In this document: positions 1 to 6,108 of the stretch, in pieces | How positions within the stretch are numbered: position 1 is the stretch's first letter | How the letters are laid out: the number at the start of each line of letters is the position of its first letter | Origin: Clostridium_B lapidicellarium | Lineage (GTDB): Bacteria > Bacillota > Clostridia > Clostridiales > Clostridiaceae | Length of the DNA stretch: 64,000 nt | Direction: 5' to 3' | Assembly (NCBI RefSeq): GCF_041224415.1 | Contig: NZ_JBGFFE010000007.1 | Coordinates: 57,139-121,138 of the forward strand | The notes under the pieces: model-generated | Told to the model about the DNA's origin: nothing | Databases searched by the model: none | The model's input: only the letters and a program-made list of their open reading frames with translations | Translations under genes and position numbers: made by a program

Positions 1-332
1 ACTTGATTATTTAATCTAAGTTTTAGGATAATTACTTGGGTTTTATCTCTAAAAGCTTTAAGAACTGCATTTTTAAATTCATCTGTCTGCTCCGCAATTT
101 CCGATATATTTTTATATTTGAGTGACCTAACGTCCATCTTTCTGCATAGCTTTTCCACAAACTTATCATATTGATTTGTTGTAGTAGCCGAAGCTTTCAC
201 CTTTGAAGTGAATTCATCCCATATTCCCATTGCCCTGGTACCAGTTACCTTGTCCCAATCTATTTGAGACCATATATCTGCCAATGTAGCTACTGCCGCA
301 TCTTGAATATTCTCTTTATTCAATTCGTACAA
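1..332 (-). CDS. Unknown mostly helical protein, C-terminus cut by window edge
   Basis: An open frame runs from a TTG at 332 to base 1, giving about 110 residues without a stop. The start is supported by AGGAGG at 341-346, eight bases upstream and overlapping the stop of the preceding gene, which indicates translational coupling. The visible part is charged and looks alpha-helical; it begins MYELNKENIQDAAVATLADI. I do not recognise a family. As it directly follows the Csf1-like gene, a small helical Cas11-like subunit is one possibility, inferred only from gene order in type IV-B loci. An ordinary phage protein is equally open. Confidence 0.6.
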   Translation of the reverse strand, partial: MYELNKENIQDAAVATLADIWSQIDWDKVTGTRAMGIWDEFTSKVKASATTTNQYDKFVEKLCRKMDVRSLKYKNISEIAEQTDEFKNAVLKAFRDKTQVIILKLRLNNQ

Positions 333-344
333 TTTTAATACCTC

Positions 345-1112
345 CTAGAATAAACTTATTTGTTTGGTTTTAGCAGCTTTTTTCTTTTCTTTCTCAAGGG
401 CTTTCAACCTTGCTTTTTCTTCTTTCTGTGCCTTCTGCTTAGCTTTTACATATTCGTTTCTTTTTTCAGAGTTCATCATGTAAATTAGTAAGTCAAATTG
501 TGCTGAACCCCTGTATTGGCTAAATAAATCCTCATATGTTGCAAACTTTTCAAGTCCGAATTGTTCAATTGAAATCATCTTATAATTGCCCGTTTGTAGC
601 TCATCTTTGCTAAACTGTAGATAAGCATCATTCAGGTATTCATACACTCTTTTCAGCTTATCTACATCAAAAACATATTCTCTGTCTTCCTCCCTAATAA
701 AGTATCTCTTAGGGTTTGAATTTACCTTGCATCTAAAGGAATTATGTTTCTTGAAGCTTTGCGTTATACCTACCACAAATTCACCAGTTACATATTTCCC
801 AAGGTTGAACAAATAATTTTCTATATCATTTTTCTTTAATAGATATAAGTTATTTGCATCTGCTACAAACGAATTAACCCTTACTTCCCTAGCCTTTATT
901 GTCCCCGCACATTCTTTACAAATATATTGGCTTGATCTATCCTTGCAATCTCCCCAATTTGTAAAATTTGATGATAATACTTTCTTGGCTTTTGCACCTT
1001 CTTTTGTATGCTTACCACATATCAAGCAGTTAGTGTCTATACTTTCTAAGTCTTTTATGTCTGGTTTTCCTAAGGCTGAATATAATATCTCTGTATTTGT
1101 AATTATTCTCAC
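345..1112 (-). CDS. Zinc-finger protein resembling type IV CRISPR Csf1 (putative)
   Basis: The 255-residue protein has a four-cysteine zinc knuckle (C29-x2-C32 and C65-x2-C68), with FTNW between the pairs, then a segment containing LYLLKKND and FVVGITQSFKKH. From memory, Csf1/Cas8-like proteins of type IV CRISPR systems share this size and order: CxxC, FTDW, CxxC, a KD motif and an FVxxIS motif followed by H. The tail is Lys/Glu-rich and ends in QISLF, which looks like a sliding-clamp-binding peptide. The GTG start overlaps its own Shine-Dalgarno sequence, so initiation may be a few codons downstream at ATA or ATT. Only about 20 bases separate it from an upstream terminator. The gene is certain; the Csf1 assignment is a hypothesis. 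Confidence 0.5.
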   Translation of the reverse strand: MRIITNTEILYSALGKPDIKDLESIDTNCLICGKHTKEGAKAKKVLSSNFTNWGDCKDRSSQYICKECAGTIKAREVRVNSFVADANNLYLLKKNDIENYLFNLGKYVTGEFVVGITQSFKKHNSFRCKVNSNPKRYFIREEDREYVFDVDKLKRVYEYLNDAYLQFSKDELQTGNYKMISIEQFGLEKFATYEDLFSQYRGSAQFDLLIYMMNSEKRNEYVKAKQKAQKEEKARLKALEKEKKKAAKTKQISLF

Positions 1113-1123
1113 CTCTTTTCAAG

Positions 1124-1162
1124 CATAAAAATAAGACACCTAGAATTTAATCTAAGTGTCTT
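1124..1162 (-). terminator. Rho-independent terminator just upstream of the Csf1-like gene
   Basis: Read on the minus strand, a 12-base stem with one mismatch (AAGACACTTAGA against TCTAGGTGTCTT) encloses a short AT loop and is followed by ATTTTTATG. It lies 12-50 bases before the start of the Csf1-like gene, so it either ends a separate small RNA or acts as a leader attenuator. Confidence 0.75.
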
Positions 1163-1334
1163 TAAGGGATATGTTAAATAGCTATTCCCTTTGTTCCTTA
1201 GGCAGGTAGCTAACCTGGTCTTATAGTTGCGCATTGTTAAGAGGCTATATAAGCTCATTTGGGGCTGTATATTATTATGCCCTACAGCCACAGGCAATGG
1301 AAAATTAACTTTGTTACTATCTTTTAATCCCTAA
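1133..1334 (-). ncRNA. Candidate structured RNA or attenuating leader of about 200 nt
   Basis: Between the terminator of the gene at 1464 and the hairpin at 1133-1162 there is no credible ORF but a run of stems. These are GGCTGTA/TACAGCC (1263-1289), CAGGT/ACCTG (1203-1217), AAGGGA/TCCCTT (1164-1191) and the terminator. Both middle loops carry the self-complementary TAGCTA, so they could pair with each other. A TATAAT at 1339-1344 could start the transcript, though its -35 is poor. It may be a free RNA or a cis-acting leader of the Csf1-like gene. I match it to no known RNA family. Confidence 0.5.
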
Positions 1335-1445
1335 TATCATTATATCTCATTTTGGCAATGTTTTAATAAGTAGTTCATAACCACTTAATAAGCTATAATT
1401 TACGTTTTAAAATGTTTATAGTATTGTTTCAATTCCTTATAGGTA

Positions 1446-1478
1446 TACTAAAAAGAGAGCACATTAAGTACTCTCTTT
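1446..1478 (-). terminator. Terminator of the gene at 1464-1811
   Basis: Minus-strand stem AAAGAGAG/CTCTCTTT at 1452-1459 and 1471-1478, followed by TTTAG. It overlaps the stop codon of the gene it ends and separates this gene from the structured RNA downstream. Confidence 0.75.
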
Positions 1479-1811
1479 TATCTTTTCCAATACCAATCCA
1501 CGTAATTTAGGCGGTATTGGTAACTCTATAAGCTTTTCTTTGGTAATAATACCTTCCCTAAGCAAGTCTACTAAGGTTCCCACAGGTTTTTCTAATTTCC
1601 CTTTTACAATGGCTTGCAAGGTTTCCTTTATAATTATTTTCTTTGCTCCTTTCACTGTTAATATAGTAGACTGCCCTTGCCCCAGGCGTCTAAAATCTTC
1701 TCCTTCCACCATATTAAACCCTGGTAAATCTAATCTCTGTTGTAAGGTACGTATCTCTATACCTGTTTCCTTCGCTATATCTCTAAGTGTAACTATATCT
1801 TTTAAATCCAT
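1464..1811 (-). CDS. Small putative helix-turn-helix phage protein
   Basis: The 115-residue protein starts at the ATG at 1811, because GGAGG lies seven bases upstream; a longer frame upstream would run through a repeated hairpin. The N-terminal part (TLRDIAKETGIEIRTLQQRL, about residues 9-28) looks like a helix-turn-helix. A short beta-like stretch and a Lys/Glu-rich helical C-terminus follow. No family is recognised. It is the last gene of the unit that starts at the promoter at 2338, and it carries a copy of the hairpin repeat in front of its ribosome binding site. Confidence 0.7.
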   Translation of the reverse strand: MDLKDIVTLRDIAKETGIEIRTLQQRLDLPGFNMVEGEDFRRLGQGQSTILTVKGAKKIIIKETLQAIVKGKLEKPVGTLVDLLREGIITKEKLIELPIPPKLRGLVLEKIKEST

Positions 1812-1816
1812 GCAAT

Positions 1817-1856
1817 TCCTCCTTCTGGCAGTTTTCTGGATAACTGCCAACCAAAA
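1817..1856 (-). repeat. Intergenic hairpin repeat, copy 1 of 3
   Basis: On the minus strand the core GGCAGTT-ATCCAGAA-AACTGCC (hairpin at 1827-1848) is preceded by TTGGTT and followed by AGAAGGAGG, the ribosome binding site of the gene at 1811. The same block recurs at 2846-2885 and 3192-3229, each time between the stop of one gene and the Shine-Dalgarno of the next. Confidence 0.9.
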
Positions 1857-1863
1857 ATATGTT

Positions 1864-2277
1864 CTAATTTTCTCCATATAAGTAATTGTAACAATCCTCT
1901 ATGCTCCATACTGCAATAGCTTTTTTATATTCAGCGACATATTCATCATCATGTCCATTAACTCCCGTATCCTCTCCCTCGAATACAAGAACTACATAAT
2001 TGTCGTCGAACTGGTCTACCCAGTCCCAAAGTCCTTCTAAAGTGTCCATGCAACTCTTCCCCGGTAATACTGCTTCTTCCTCTGTAAGCCCATCTTCTTC
2101 TGCAGATTCTAAAGCTTCCTCTTCGCTTCCATAAATCATTCCCCAGCTTTTAGATTCTGGGGTTAATTCCCATTCTGGGTTCTGGAACCTAAAAAATATA
2201 TTGTTGTCTTTATTGAATTTTTCTACTAATTCCTCTGCCGGTTTTCCTGTTATTTCATAACATTTTTTAGGTTTCAT
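1864..2277 (-). CDS. Acidic protein of unknown function
   Basis: This 137-residue protein is strongly acidic, with a run of Glu/Asp in its middle third, and rich in Trp and Tyr. It has no signal peptide or membrane segment and I recognise no family. Acidic, aromatic-rich small phage proteins are sometimes DNA mimics or inhibitors, but nothing here proves that. It is the first gene behind the strong promoter at 2315-2343 (start ATG at 2277, AAGGAG upstream) and is followed by the helix-turn-helix gene at 1464-1811. Confidence 0.7.
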   Translation of the reverse strand: MKPKKCYEITGKPAEELVEKFNKDNNIFFRFQNPEWELTPESKSWGMIYGSEEEALESAEEDGLTEEEAVLPGKSCMDTLEGLWDWVDQFDDNYVVLVFEGEDTGVNGHDDEYVAEYKKAIAVWSIEDCYNYLYGEN

Positions 2278-2314
2278 TTTTATTTTAATATCTCCTTTCC
2301 TTATCTACAATTAT

Positions 2315-2343
2315 ATTATATTCCTACGTGGGAATATTGTCAA
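2315..2343 (-). promoter_or_regulatory. Consensus promoter with palindromic spacer operator
   Basis: Minus strand: TTGACA (2338-2343), a 17-base spacer and TATAAT (2315-2320), a full match to the sigma-A consensus. A 20-base palindrome with 7-base arms (ATATTCC/GGAATAT, 2318-2337) fills the spacer and touches both boxes, so a bound protein would block polymerase. It drives the genes at 2277 and 1811. Confidence 0.9.
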
Positions 2344-2378
2344 GGGAATTTTATAAGCTTTCAAAAAAATTTTTCTGG

Positions 2379-2408
2379 AATAAAAGAGCATAGATTTCTC
2401 TATGCTCT
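2379..2408 (-). terminator. Terminator of the 3676-2407 unit
   Basis: Minus-strand stem AGAGCATAG/CTATGCTCT (2385-2408) followed by TTTATT. It overlaps the stop of the gene at 2407-2838 and lies about 40 bases before the next promoter. Confidence 0.85.
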
Positions 2409-2838
2409 AACTAACTGATTTTCCATAAACTCGTTGCATGGCGGGCTTTGTAATAAGCCAAGTAGCCCCAGACTGCCTATATTCGTCCTCTCTGAAACGC
2501 CCTTGTCTAATAGCATTCCTAAGGACAGAGCCATCTGACAAGCCCCATTTTTGAGCCGCCTCGGCTAATGTGTATACATCATCCAGCAGACCACCTAGGA
2601 TTTTGTCCGGGTCTTTCCGCTTATAAACACTCATGCTAGATGATTCCCAACTTCCAGTTCTATATTTATCATACATGATGCTCCCATATTCATCGTCATT
2701 ATCAATTATCTGGAGGGCTACATTGTCCCCCAGAGTAATTGTAGAACCATCTTCTAGTTTAACCATATTTCTTCCTGTATATTTTCCCGTTAGCCCTGTA
2801 ATTTCTTTTGCCTTTTCTTCAAAATCCTGTGGTAACAT
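2407..2838 (-). CDS. Phage protein with C-terminal helix-turn-helix
   Basis: The 143-residue protein has two parts. An N-terminal beta-rich half is poor in recognisable motifs. The C-terminal half (about residues 88-140; YTLAEAAQKWGLSDGSVLRN, then GATWLIT and AMQRVYG) looks like the winged or MerR-type helix-turn-helix of small Firmicutes mobile-element regulators. It could bind one of the nearby palindromic operators, which is inference from position. It is the third gene of the unit starting at 3732 and has hairpin repeat copy 2 before its ribosome binding site. Confidence 0.7.
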   Translation of the reverse strand: MLPQDFEEKAKEITGLTGKYTGRNMVKLEDGSTITLGDNVALQIIDNDDEYGSIMYDKYRTGSWESSSMSVYKRKDPDKILGGLLDDVYTLAEAAQKWGLSDGSVLRNAIRQGRFREDEYRQSGATWLITKPAMQRVYGKSVS

Positions 2839-2845
2839 TTTATTT

Positions 2846-2885
2846 TCTCCTTCTGGCAGTTTTCTGGATAACTGCCAACCAAAAT
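2846..2885 (-). repeat. Intergenic hairpin repeat, copy 2 of 3
   Basis: Core hairpin 2855-2876 is identical to copy 1, with the same TTGGTT before it and AGAAGGAGAA after it, placed directly before the gene at 2838. Confidence 0.9.
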
Positions 2886-2898
2886 TTTTTCTAAAAAT

Positions 2899-3183
2899 TT
2901 ATCCTTTTACCAAATCATCATATTGCCTTTTTAGCCTCTTTATTTCATGAAGATATTCCTCCTTCGAGAGGTTCTCTTCTGGCCTATCATCCCATTCCTC
3001 TTCTCCTTTGCTTTGTAGCAGATATTGTATATTATCACCGCCATGTATGGCTAGACAACCACCGCGGTTCTCCCTATATACTTTATACCCGCGGCCATGA
3101 ACAAATATATGATCATGGTCAATCCACTCCGCATCTAGAAATATTCTTTTTCCATTTTCTCGTCCTAAAACTCCAGTTAACAT
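2899..3183 (-). CDS. Small phage protein of unknown function
   Basis: A 94-residue protein starting at the ATG at 3183, after GGAGG. The longer upstream frame is rejected because it would translate the hairpin repeat. The first 55 residues look like a compact beta domain with several Gly, His and aromatic residues. The last 35 are charged and helical, possibly a short coiled coil. No family is recognised. It lies between the genes at 3236 and 2407 in one transcription unit. Confidence 0.65.
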   Translation of the reverse strand: MLTGVLGRENGKRIFLDAEWIDHDHIFVHGRGYKVYRENRGGCLAIHGGDNIQYLLQSKGEEEWDDRPEENLSKEEYLHEIKRLKRQYDDLVKG

Positions 3184-3191
3184 TTTACATA

Positions 3192-3229
3192 TCCTCCTTT
3201 GGCAGTTTTCTGGATAACTGCCAACCAAA
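3192..3229 (-). repeat. Intergenic hairpin repeat, copy 3 of 3
   Basis: Core hairpin 3201-3222, identical in its 22 bases to the other two copies and again just before a ribosome binding site (here CAAAGGAGGAT). The repeat ends close to the stop of the preceding gene. Confidence 0.9.
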
Positions 3230-3235
3230 ATTTTT

Positions 3236-3676
3236 CTAACGCCTGTATTCGTCTAAACTTAGAACCGTATCCATACTTTCGCCTTTCCATATTCTTCTAA
3301 TCATATTATAAAAGCCACCTTTAAACGGGATATTGCCAGTACGATAATCAATAAACCATACTGCGTTGTCTATTTTTTCTATCTCGTCCATTAAGACTTT
3401 ACCTTTTTGTTCTAAGCCCTTAACTCCAGCAAGTCTAGTCTCTGGGAATTTTTTATATTCACCCAAGAAGTCTTTCTCATAAATCTTTTTTGCCCATGCA
3501 ACTTGTTTTTCTGAACCTTTCAACTCAACCATTGTATTTTCTACCCCCTTAATTTCAGAAAGGAGATAACTCATCTCTAACCCAAACTGGAATTTATAAG
3601 TAACTATTGGAAATTCCTTTTTCATATTTCTTGTTTCTTCGTGCGCCTTCCTTATTAACTCACCTGTAAATTTCAT
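3236..3676 (-). CDS. Phage protein of unknown function with a KQVAWAKKI motif
   Basis: The 146-residue, mostly helical protein contains GSEKQVAWAKKI at about residues 54-65, a motif seen in assorted small proteins of Firmicutes mobile elements without a known role. It is the first gene behind the palindromic promoter at 3710-3737 and heads the unit 3236-2407. Its start (ATG at 3676) has AAAGGGG upstream. No function is proposed. Confidence 0.7.
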   Translation of the reverse strand: MKFTGELIRKAHEETRNMKKEFPIVTYKFQFGLEMSYLLSEIKGVENTMVELKGSEKQVAWAKKIYEKDFLGEYKKFPETRLAGVKGLEQKGKVLMDEIEKIDNAVWFIDYRTGNIPFKGGFYNMIRRIWKGESMDTVLSLDEYRR

Positions 3677-3709
3677 TTTTCATTATCCCCTTTCGTATCT
3701 TATAATTCT

Positions 3710-3737
3710 ATTATAACACTAATTCGTGTTATGTCAA
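3710..3737 (-). promoter_or_regulatory. Consensus promoter with a second palindromic operator
   Basis: Minus strand: TTGACA (3732-3737), 16-base spacer, TATAAT (3710-3715). A 20-base palindrome (3713-3732, arms ATAACAC/GTGTTAT, 6-base centre) fills the spacer in the same position as at 2318-2337 but with unrelated arm sequence. Confidence 0.9.
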
Positions 3738-3849
3738 CACTATTTTAAAAGTTTTTTAAGGGGATCTTTATAAAACACTGGTTTCTTTAGTTTCATATCT
3801 ACATCCTGCCTATTTTTAAATTCTACAAAATAAGATTATATTCCTTTAA

Positions 3850-3880
3850 AGAAAAAGAGCATAGAAATTAATCTATACTC
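3850..3880 (-). terminator. Terminator of the long early operon
   Basis: Minus-strand stem AGAGTATAGA/TCTATGCTCT with one mismatch, followed by TTTTTCTTT, overlapping the stop of the ArpU-like gene. It marks the end of the leftward early transcript and the start of the accessory block. Confidence 0.85.
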
Positions 3881-4400
3881 TACTAACCATTATCCAATCT
3901 TCCCAATTTAATATATTTCTTAGTAATTTATTCTTTCTCTCTGTAGCTGCTGGTTGACTTATCCCATATTTAAATCCCATCTGCCAGTCTGTTTTCCCAT
4001 ATCCTGAAAACTTTTCTTTTAGAAATTCCTTATCTCCATCTCTCAAATCTTTTATATTATCCTCTATAATAGTATTATCCTCCTGTATCTGCATAATTCT
4101 ATCTTCTATATCTGCAATCTGCTGTTGCTTATAAGCCTTATTCTTTATTAGCTTGTCTGTTATGCTATACAAAGTTTTCTCTGCAAAACTATAGCCTGTA
4201 GGGCTTGTTTGTACCCTTTCTTCATATCCAATTTGTATAGATTCTTCTGGCAACTTGTAATCTATATGTTCCAACTTGTAATCTATCTGTGAAATCTGGC
4301 TTTTTAGTAAATCCAGTCTTTTATTCAATGCCCTAAGCCTCTTATCTTTGTTGAAATAATTATATAGTTTTTGTTCCATTTCTTTTAATCTAGCATCCAT
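3873..4400 (-). CDS. ArpU/RinA-like late transcription regulator
   Basis: The 175-residue protein has an N-terminal coiled-coil region (about residues 1-120) and a C-terminal sigma-region-4-like helix-turn-helix (around 130-165: FSGYGKTDWQMGFKYGISQP). This is the layout of phage ArpU/RinA-type activators, which turn on packaging and structural genes at the end of the early region. Its place as the last gene of the early operon, followed by a terminator, agrees. It could control the palindromic promoters at 2315 or 3710, or late promoters outside the window; that is inference. Confidence 0.7.
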   Translation of the reverse strand: MDARLKEMEQKLYNYFNKDKRLRALNKRLDLLKSQISQIDYKLEHIDYKLPEESIQIGYEERVQTSPTGYSFAEKTLYSITDKLIKNKAYKQQQIADIEDRIMQIQEDNTIIEDNIKDLRDGDKEFLKEKFSGYGKTDWQMGFKYGISQPAATERKNKLLRNILNWEDWIMVSRV

Positions 4401-4422
4401 AACAATTCCTCCCTATAGAGAT

Positions 4423-4494
4423 TCATTCTTTCCACTTTACAGCTAGAATAATACATAATATTGCTAATATTCCAACTACTATATATTTTATCAT
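4423..4494 (-). CDS. Membrane micropeptide, 23 residues
   Basis: ATG at 4494 follows GAAGAAGGG. The product MIKYIVVGILAILCIILAVK-WKE is one hydrophobic helix with a short basic tail. It is clearly similar to the 22-residue peptide at 13045-13113, which supports that it is translated. Phage membrane micropeptides of this size have varied roles; none is suggested here. Confidence 0.55.
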   Translation of the reverse strand: MIKYIVVGILAILCIILAVKWKE

Positions 4495-4507
4495 ACTAAA
4501 CCCTTCT

Positions 4508-4690
4508 TCAATCATTAAACATATTTATTTGTCCTTTTAGTATTTCTTGTTTATGTTGTATCTTCTCTTTATGCCGTTTCTTCTGCTCTCTCTTGACCTT
4601 ATTTATCCGGGACAGGCATACAGGACCTATACCTATTTCTTTACTCTCTTTAGACTTTAACTTTCTGCCACATACTAAGCATCTATCAAT
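4508..4690 (-). CDS. Small zinc-knuckle protein (DUF6011-like), apparent ATT start
   Basis: The 60-residue product begins IDRCLVCGRKLKSKESKEIG, followed by IGPVC. This CxxCGRxL...SxxxGxGPxC pattern is typical of the short phage proteins I know as DUF6011. A basic helix and a C-terminal GQINMF, which resembles a clamp-binding peptide, follow. No ATG, GTG or TTG lies in frame between the upstream TGA and the first cysteine. The only plausible start is ATT at 4690, five bases behind AGGTGAG. Missed by a standard ORF caller for that reason. Confidence 0.6.
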   Translation of the reverse strand: MDRCLVCGRKLKSKESKEIGIGPVCLSRINKVKREQKKRHKEKIQHKQEILKGQINMFND

Positions 4691-4700
4691 TTCTACTCAC

Positions 4701-5249
4701 CTACTTCCAATTCTTAATTGCTATCTTTATAGGGAAATCTTCTCTGCTATTAAGTTCTTCTATTAGTTTAGACGTAGATATCTGAGATAAATTAATATCT
4801 GCATTTGTATCATTATTTTCACTCAAAATTTTTATTATAGGTATAGACAATATACTACATATTCTATCTAATGCTATAAATGAAGGCTGCTTATCTCCAC
4901 GTTCAATTTGATATAAATATGAAATGCTAAGTTCTGCATAATCTGATAGCTCTTCTATGCTTATTTTTCTTTTTTTTCTGAATTTCTTAATTTTTTTCCC
5001 AATATCCATAGCAAATCCTGTTTTTCCGATATTAGACTTCTGATTCGTAATTAATAAATCCACTTCAATATCTAATGCTTTGGCTATTTCTTTAAGTGTT
5101 TCAATATCTATTTTTTTTCTACCGTTTTCAATTTTACTTATTGCTGATTGACTTATTTTAAAACCATTTTTATTTATTATATCAGCTAATTCATAAGTAG
5201 ATTTATTTTGTTGAGTTCTTATTTTTTTAATTTTTTCCCCAATATTCAT
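4701..5249 (-). CDS. Double XRE-type helix-turn-helix regulator
   Basis: The 182-residue protein holds two XRE/Cro-CI domains in tandem. The first begins NIGEKIKKIRTQQNKSTYEL and the second MDIGKKIKKFRKKRKISIEE; each continues with the SxSxxxxIExG signature. A C-terminal tail of about 40 residues follows. Two such domains in one chain suggest binding to paired half-sites or a fusion of two repressors. The start is taken at ATG 5249 (AGGTG six bases upstream), three codons after a GTG. It is probably a secondary phage regulator. Confidence 0.75.
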   Translation of the reverse strand: MNIGEKIKKIRTQQNKSTYELADIINKNGFKISQSAISKIENGRKKIDIETLKEIAKALDIEVDLLITNQKSNIGKTGFAMDIGKKIKKFRKKRKISIEELSDYAELSISYLYQIERGDKQPSFIALDRICSILSIPIIKILSENNDTNADINLSQISTSKLIEELNSREDFPIKIAIKNWK

Positions 5250-5258
5250 ATATTTCAC

Positions 5259-5603
5259 CTACTTCTCAATTCTTTCTTGCACCCTCAATATACTTTGTAA
5301 GGCACTAACCTCAGTTTCTAAAGCTCTTAACATTGAATGGCTTGCTTTTAAAACTTCCTGTGATAAATCTCTGTTGAATTTTAAATCAGCTACATTTTCA
5401 TTACCTCTTGCTAAATTATTTATAAGTGTAGTAGGAACACCTTCTGTCCTTAACTTTGTAATTTCCTTTGCCAATGCTATTCTATATATCTTCTCAGATT
5501 GTGCAAAATCCTTAGCTTTAGAAGTTATTATGTCAGCACCTTTATCTAATCTTTTAGATGTATTATATAATGCATCTGTTACTTCTATAGGCTCTACAGA
5601 CAT
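5259..5603 (-). CDS. Helical phage protein of unknown function
   Basis: The 114-residue protein is almost wholly alpha-helical and charged, without Cys motifs, signal peptide or membrane segment. The pattern of hydrophobic positions suggests a bundle or coiled coil. It lies between the double XRE gene and a cysteine-cluster protein in the early operon, with GGAGG before its ATG at 5603. No family is recognised. Confidence 0.65.
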   Translation of the reverse strand: MSVEPIEVTDALYNTSKRLDKGADIITSKAKDFAQSEKIYRIALAKEITKLRTEGVPTTLINNLARGNENVADLKFNRDLSQEVLKASHSMLRALETEVSALQSILRVQERIEK

Positions 5604-5609
5604 ATTCCT

Positions 5610-6095
5610 TTACCTCCCATATCCATATTTACATTTTCTTCTTTCCCCTGTCGGGTACGGGATATCGTACTTTTTTAGTATCCCGAATACTTCACAACCC
5701 TTACTATGCTTATTACAGTTTCTGCAACTTCTATCAATTAAAATTTCTATAATACTCCTAAAATCTTCATCTGCCATAACTTTATATTTAGATTTTATAT
5801 CCTCTCCTATAAGCAATTTGTTTTCATATTTATTAGCTAGTTCTAGTACCCTAGCATCTATATCTTTTATCCTTTTCTCACTTATTTTATGTTCTCTCAT
5901 TGCCATATGGAGCCATGTTTCAATCCTGTGCCATGTATCATCATTTAGCTTTTTCAGTACATCTTCCCTTTCTGTAGCTGCCTTTTCTAGTTCGCCTTGC
6001 ATCTGTAATGCTTTCTTCTCTACTTGCTTACCTATATAGGCTCTTAACTCCATTTGTTCACCTATATTTAACTTAGATAAGATATTAGATATCAT
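5610..6095 (-). CDS. Phage protein with C-terminal cysteine cluster (DUF5651-like)
   Basis: The 161-residue protein has a long helical N-terminal part (1-110). The C-terminal part holds CRNCNKHSKGC and a final Cys in a GERRKCKYG context, so four cysteines could bind zinc. The spacing recalls the Firmicutes phage family I know as DUF5651, which has no assigned role. It follows RusA closely (14-base gap) in the early operon. Confidence 0.6.
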   Translation of the reverse strand: MISNILSKLNIGEQMELRAYIGKQVEKKALQMQGELEKAATEREDVLKKLNDDTWHRIETWLHMAMREHKISEKRIKDIDARVLELANKYENKLLIGEDIKSKYKVMADEDFRSIIEILIDRSCRNCNKHSKGCEVFGILKKYDIPYPTGERRKCKYGYGR

Positions 6096-6108
6096 TTAAT
6101 CACCCACC

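Noticed and set aside
1109..1297. 62-residue minus-strand ORF between the Csf1-like gene and the hairpin region
   Set aside because: It runs through three stems and the terminator, has no ribosome binding site and an unlikely composition; structure explains the sequence better.
1812..1877. N-terminal extension of the HTH gene at 1464
   Set aside because: It would translate the repeated hairpin; GGAGG before ATG 1811 gives a better start. The same reasoning shortens the gene at 2899 to 3183.
1817..3229. The three hairpin copies as a CRISPR array
   Set aside because: Spacing is several hundred bases to about 1 kb with genes between, and only three copies exist; this is an intergenic repeat.
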